Origin: Bacteroidales bacterium
GTDB taxonomy: Bacteria > Bacteroidota > Bacteroidia > Bacteroidales > JAAUTT01
Assembly: GCA_012031335.1 (NCBI GenBank)
Contig: JAAUTT010000149.1
Coordinates: forward strand, 1-8,453
DNA: 8,453 nt
Direction: 5' to 3'
Numbering within the stretch: position 1 is the stretch's first letter; each line of letters starts with the position of its first letter. The notes beneath the pieces are model-generated. The model did no database searches. It was given only the letters and a program-made list of their open reading frames with translations, and had not been told where the DNA came from. This document shows positions 6,798-8,453 of this stretch, in pieces. The translations under genes were made by a program, and so were the position numbers.

Positions 6798-6870
6798 TAC
6801 CTATCATTTTCAGGTTAAAAGGAGCCGGATGCCCCATCTCGGTTCTTAATTTACCCCAATGCGTGCGCTG
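6783..6870 (-). other. Out-of-frame middle of GH51 gene, carrying the acid/base motif
   Basis: Between the two GH51 readings a third frame on the coding strand reads THWGKLRTEMGHPAPFNLKM followed by IGIGNEQWG. This is exactly the missing piece of the enzyme, including the catalytic acid/base Glu of the GNE motif (codon 6787-6789). A base is missing near 6861-6870 and one is extra at 6778-6782, so the frame before and after is the same. As read, the protein stops at a TAA just after the first shift. Confidence 0.8.
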
Positions 6871-7913
6871 GTGCCATTGGCAAATTCAATCAGGTCGAGT
6901 GCATCCTGAATATAGGGGTCGAGCTGGTTCATGGGTACTACTTCTGCAGTATTAAACTGACAGGCCATACCACAACTTAAAATAGGCAGAGGTTCAGCTC
7001 CAATATCTTCAGACCAAATTGAAAATCTTACAAAAAAACCCAGTCCAAATGTTTGGAAGTAGTCGGGTGCGGGACGGTGCGCGAATTCGGTATTCCAGCG
7101 GTTAACAATTAAAGTTCTGTCATTTGGGTTGCCTACTGTTTTTTTCCATTGGTATCGGGTTTCGAGTTCCCTGCCTTCTACAATACAACCACCCGGGAAA
7201 CGAATAAATCCAGGCTTCAGATCGGCCAGCAGTTGAACCAGGTCGGAACGCAAGCCACCCGGACGGTTTTTCCAGGTATCGTCGGGGAAAAGCGAGATCA
7301 TATCTGCATCAATAGCGCCTGCGCCTTCGAACCAAATGTTTAAGCTAGCTTTCGGTTCTGTATTATTGGCGGTGAAGCTTACTTCCGAACGCACCCAACT
7401 GCCATTTTCAGGAATAAGAGTGCCGCCTCCCAGGTGCTTCCCATCGGGAGTTACTAGCTCAATTCGAAGTTTAACATCACCGGTTTTGTTGCTTGTTAAT
7501 ATGGAAAAATTGTATTTCATATCCTTTTTAATTCCCATTCCTTTGAATCCTGAATTGGTAAGGCTATATTTCCCCTTAGTGTTATCGAATTCGATGTGCA
7601 GGTAACGGGGATTGGCAGGATGGGTTTCGGCACGGTTGGTTACCAAAGCCGATCCTGAATTATTCTGTTTATTTTCCTTCCATCCCATCAAAGGCTGGAA
7701 AAATTCGAACGAGCGATTTTTAACCAATTCGGCATAAATACCACCATCGGCAGCAAAATTTATATCTTCGAAAAATATCCCCCACATGGTAGATTGTATC
7801 TCCGCAATCGGTTTGTCTGCATTCAACACAAGGGGCTGGGTTGTCTGGGCATCGACTGAAAGGATTGCTATTCCAAAAAATAAAGCAATTGCAAATAAAA
7901 AATTCTTTTTCAT
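6846..7913 (-). CDS. GH51 alpha-L-arabinofuranosidase, N-terminal part
   Basis: Glycoside hydrolase family 51 enzymes release terminal alpha-L-arabinofuranosyl residues from arabinan, arabinoxylan and similar plant or algal polysaccharides. This 355-residue part starts at the ATG of MKKNFLFAIALFFGIAILSV, a clear signal peptide with likely cleavage around residue 22-23 (VDAQ), so the enzyme is exported. Residues about 60-190 look like a beta-sandwich carbohydrate-binding module (CBM4_9-like: KYSLTNSGFKGMGIKKD, VKLRIELVTPDG). The barrel then begins at LVQLLADLKPGFIRFPGGC and includes NRWNTEF, GAEPLPILSCGMACQFNT and LDPYIQDALDLIEFANG. The frame is open further upstream to 8075, but that extension is not signal-like. 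It ends with ARIGVN because of the frameshift; with the other part the full enzyme is about 655 residues, normal for the Bacteroidota group. No SusC/SusD genes are visible beside it. Confidence 0.9.
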   Translation of the reverse strand: MKKNFLFAIALFFGIAILSVDAQTTQPLVLNADKPIAEIQSTMWGIFFEDINFAADGGIYAELVKNRSFEFFQPLMGWKENKQNNSGSALVTNRAETHPANPRYLHIEFDNTKGKYSLTNSGFKGMGIKKDMKYNFSILTSNKTGDVKLRIELVTPDGKHLGGGTLIPENGSWVRSEVSFTANNTEPKASLNIWFEGAGAIDADMISLFPDDTWKNRPGGLRSDLVQLLADLKPGFIRFPGGCIVEGRELETRYQWKKTVGNPNDRTLIVNRWNTEFAHRPAPDYFQTFGLGFFVRFSIWSEDIGAEPLPILSCGMACQFNTAEVVPMNQLDPYIQDALDLIEFANGTSARIGVN

Positions 7914-8143
7914 TATGCTTTTAAATTTTACGATGATGTTAATTAATGTCATTTTGTTAAGCAGACCTTGAGTTTTCGGATAAAAATAAATCATTCCTCC
8001 CGTTATAAGGTGGAGAATTGTGTAAAAATGTGCTCCAATCTGGGAAATTGATGAAAAGAGAAGTGCCTCTGCCAATTGAGCATTGAAAGGCTAATTGAAC
8101 ATGCTCCCTTTTCATATGTTTTCTATTACAGCTTTATTTGAAA
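7914..8143. promoter_or_regulatory. Divergent intergenic region, GH51 / AraC-type regulator
   Basis: These 230 bp separate two divergent genes and should hold both promoters. No exact TAnnTTTG element is recognised for either gene. The only patterned element is a direct repeat: AATTGAGCAT (8074-8083) and AATTGAACAT (8093-8102), 19 bp apart start to start, with a weaker copy AATTGATGAA at 8046. Such spacing, near two helical turns, could suit an AraC-family operator, but this is an inference. Confidence 0.4.
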
Positions 8144-8453
8144 ATGAAAATATCCTCCGAAAGATCATTTGATTTTACCTATGAGAATTATCCGGTAAAT
8201 ACGGATAAGTTAAAATCGCCATATCTGCTTGAAGAAGTGGGGGAAAAGGAATTTACCTACGGGAAATCCTATATGAAACAATGGCATTTCGATGGGATAA
8301 GAATTTTACATACCCGCCATACCTTTGCTGATCATTTTACCTTCCGGAACAACAACGACTGCGATATGGTGTGTCTTGAATTTAATCTGAAGGGCAGGTA
8401 TAATATTTTTCACCACGGAAATAACTTATCAGTTCATAACCATCAGCATAATA
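8144..8453 (+). CDS. AraC-family transcriptional regulator, N-terminal part (cut by window end)
   Basis: An open frame runs from ATG 8144 through the window end, giving 103 residues without a stop: MKISSERSFDFTYENYPVNT, then EVGEKEFTYGKSYMKQWHF, DGIRILHTRHTF and CDMVCLEFNLKGRYNIFHHG. The pattern QWHFDGIR followed by a strand pair and LEFNLKGR is familiar from the sensing domain of AraC-type regulators in Bacteroidota, where the two-helix-turn-helix DNA-binding domain comes later. That part lies outside the window, so the class is a recognition by N-terminal style only. The gene is divergent from the arabinofuranosidase, which makes it a candidate regulator of that gene. Other starts are possible, but this ATG sits directly at the conserved sequence. 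Confidence 0.68.
   Translation, partial: MKISSERSFDFTYENYPVNTDKLKSPYLLEEVGEKEFTYGKSYMKQWHFDGIRILHTRHTFADHFTFRNNNDCDMVCLEFNLKGRYNIFHHGNNLSVHNHQHN

Noticed and set aside
7914..8075. N-terminal extension of the GH51 reading
   Set aside because: The open frame continues 54 codons upstream, but a textbook signal peptide begins at the ATG at 7913, so the extension is untranslated leader.
8133..8140. TTTATTTG as -7 element of the AraC-type gene
   Set aside because: It lies only 3 bp before the ATG and has no matching -33 element.
1..8453. CRISPR arrays, tRNA/rRNA genes, insertion sequences, phage or toxin-antitoxin genes
   Set aside because: Looked for on both strands; no repeat array, transposase motif, RNA-gene landmark or toxin-antitoxin pair was seen.

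Overview
The window looks like chromosomal DNA from a Bacteroidota species. Several things point there: moderately AT-rich sequence, A-rich start regions without Shine-Dalgarno motifs, one exact TAnnTTTG (-7 type) promoter element, and protein styles typical of the phylum (a single-chain Ada, a roughly 650-residue secreted GH51 arabinofuranosidase with the LPILSCGMACQFNT stretch, a stand-alone GyrI-like effector-binding protein). The genus cannot be fixed from this stretch.

Layout. Bases 1-65 may hold the 3' tail of an upstream plus-strand gene. Then, all on the plus strand: an intact LCIB-type (limiting-CO2-inducible) beta-carbonic anhydrase (197-901); a lipoprotein with a HExxHxxGxxD zinc-protease motif, broken into several frames (952-1849); a nitrilase-superfamily amidohydrolase 3 bp further on (1853-2608); a GyrI-like small-ligand-binding protein with two frameshifts (2683-3096); a SRPBCC/AHSA1 protein whose C-terminus is frameshifted (3128-3712); an Ada methylation-response/repair protein split in two by one missing A (3730-4790); and an intact YrbG-type Ca2+/Na+ (CaCA) antiporter (4885-5862). 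A hairpin in the 83-bp convergent gap probably terminates transcription from both sides. On the minus strand lies a secreted GH51 alpha-L-arabinofuranosidase (7913-5946) with two opposite-sign indels on either side of its acid/base motif. Divergent from it is the N-terminus of an AraC-type regulator, cut by the window end (8144 onward).

How the genes fit together. Ada, the SRPBCC protein and the effector-binding protein are co-directional and could be a loose chemical-stress group. The GH51 enzyme and the divergent AraC-type protein could be a regulator/target pair. Neither link is proved. No phage, transposon, CRISPR, RNA gene or defence system is visible.

The dominant signal is about ten single-base indels across six genes. 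Several sit in homopolymers, and the downstream reading keeps strong family motifs each time. This fits uncorrected sequencing or assembly error better than decay of six neighbouring genes, so the broken calls should be read as probably intact genes in the organism. I found no convincing evidence of an undescribed multi-gene system. The most unusual single gene is the LCIB-type carbonic anhydrase.
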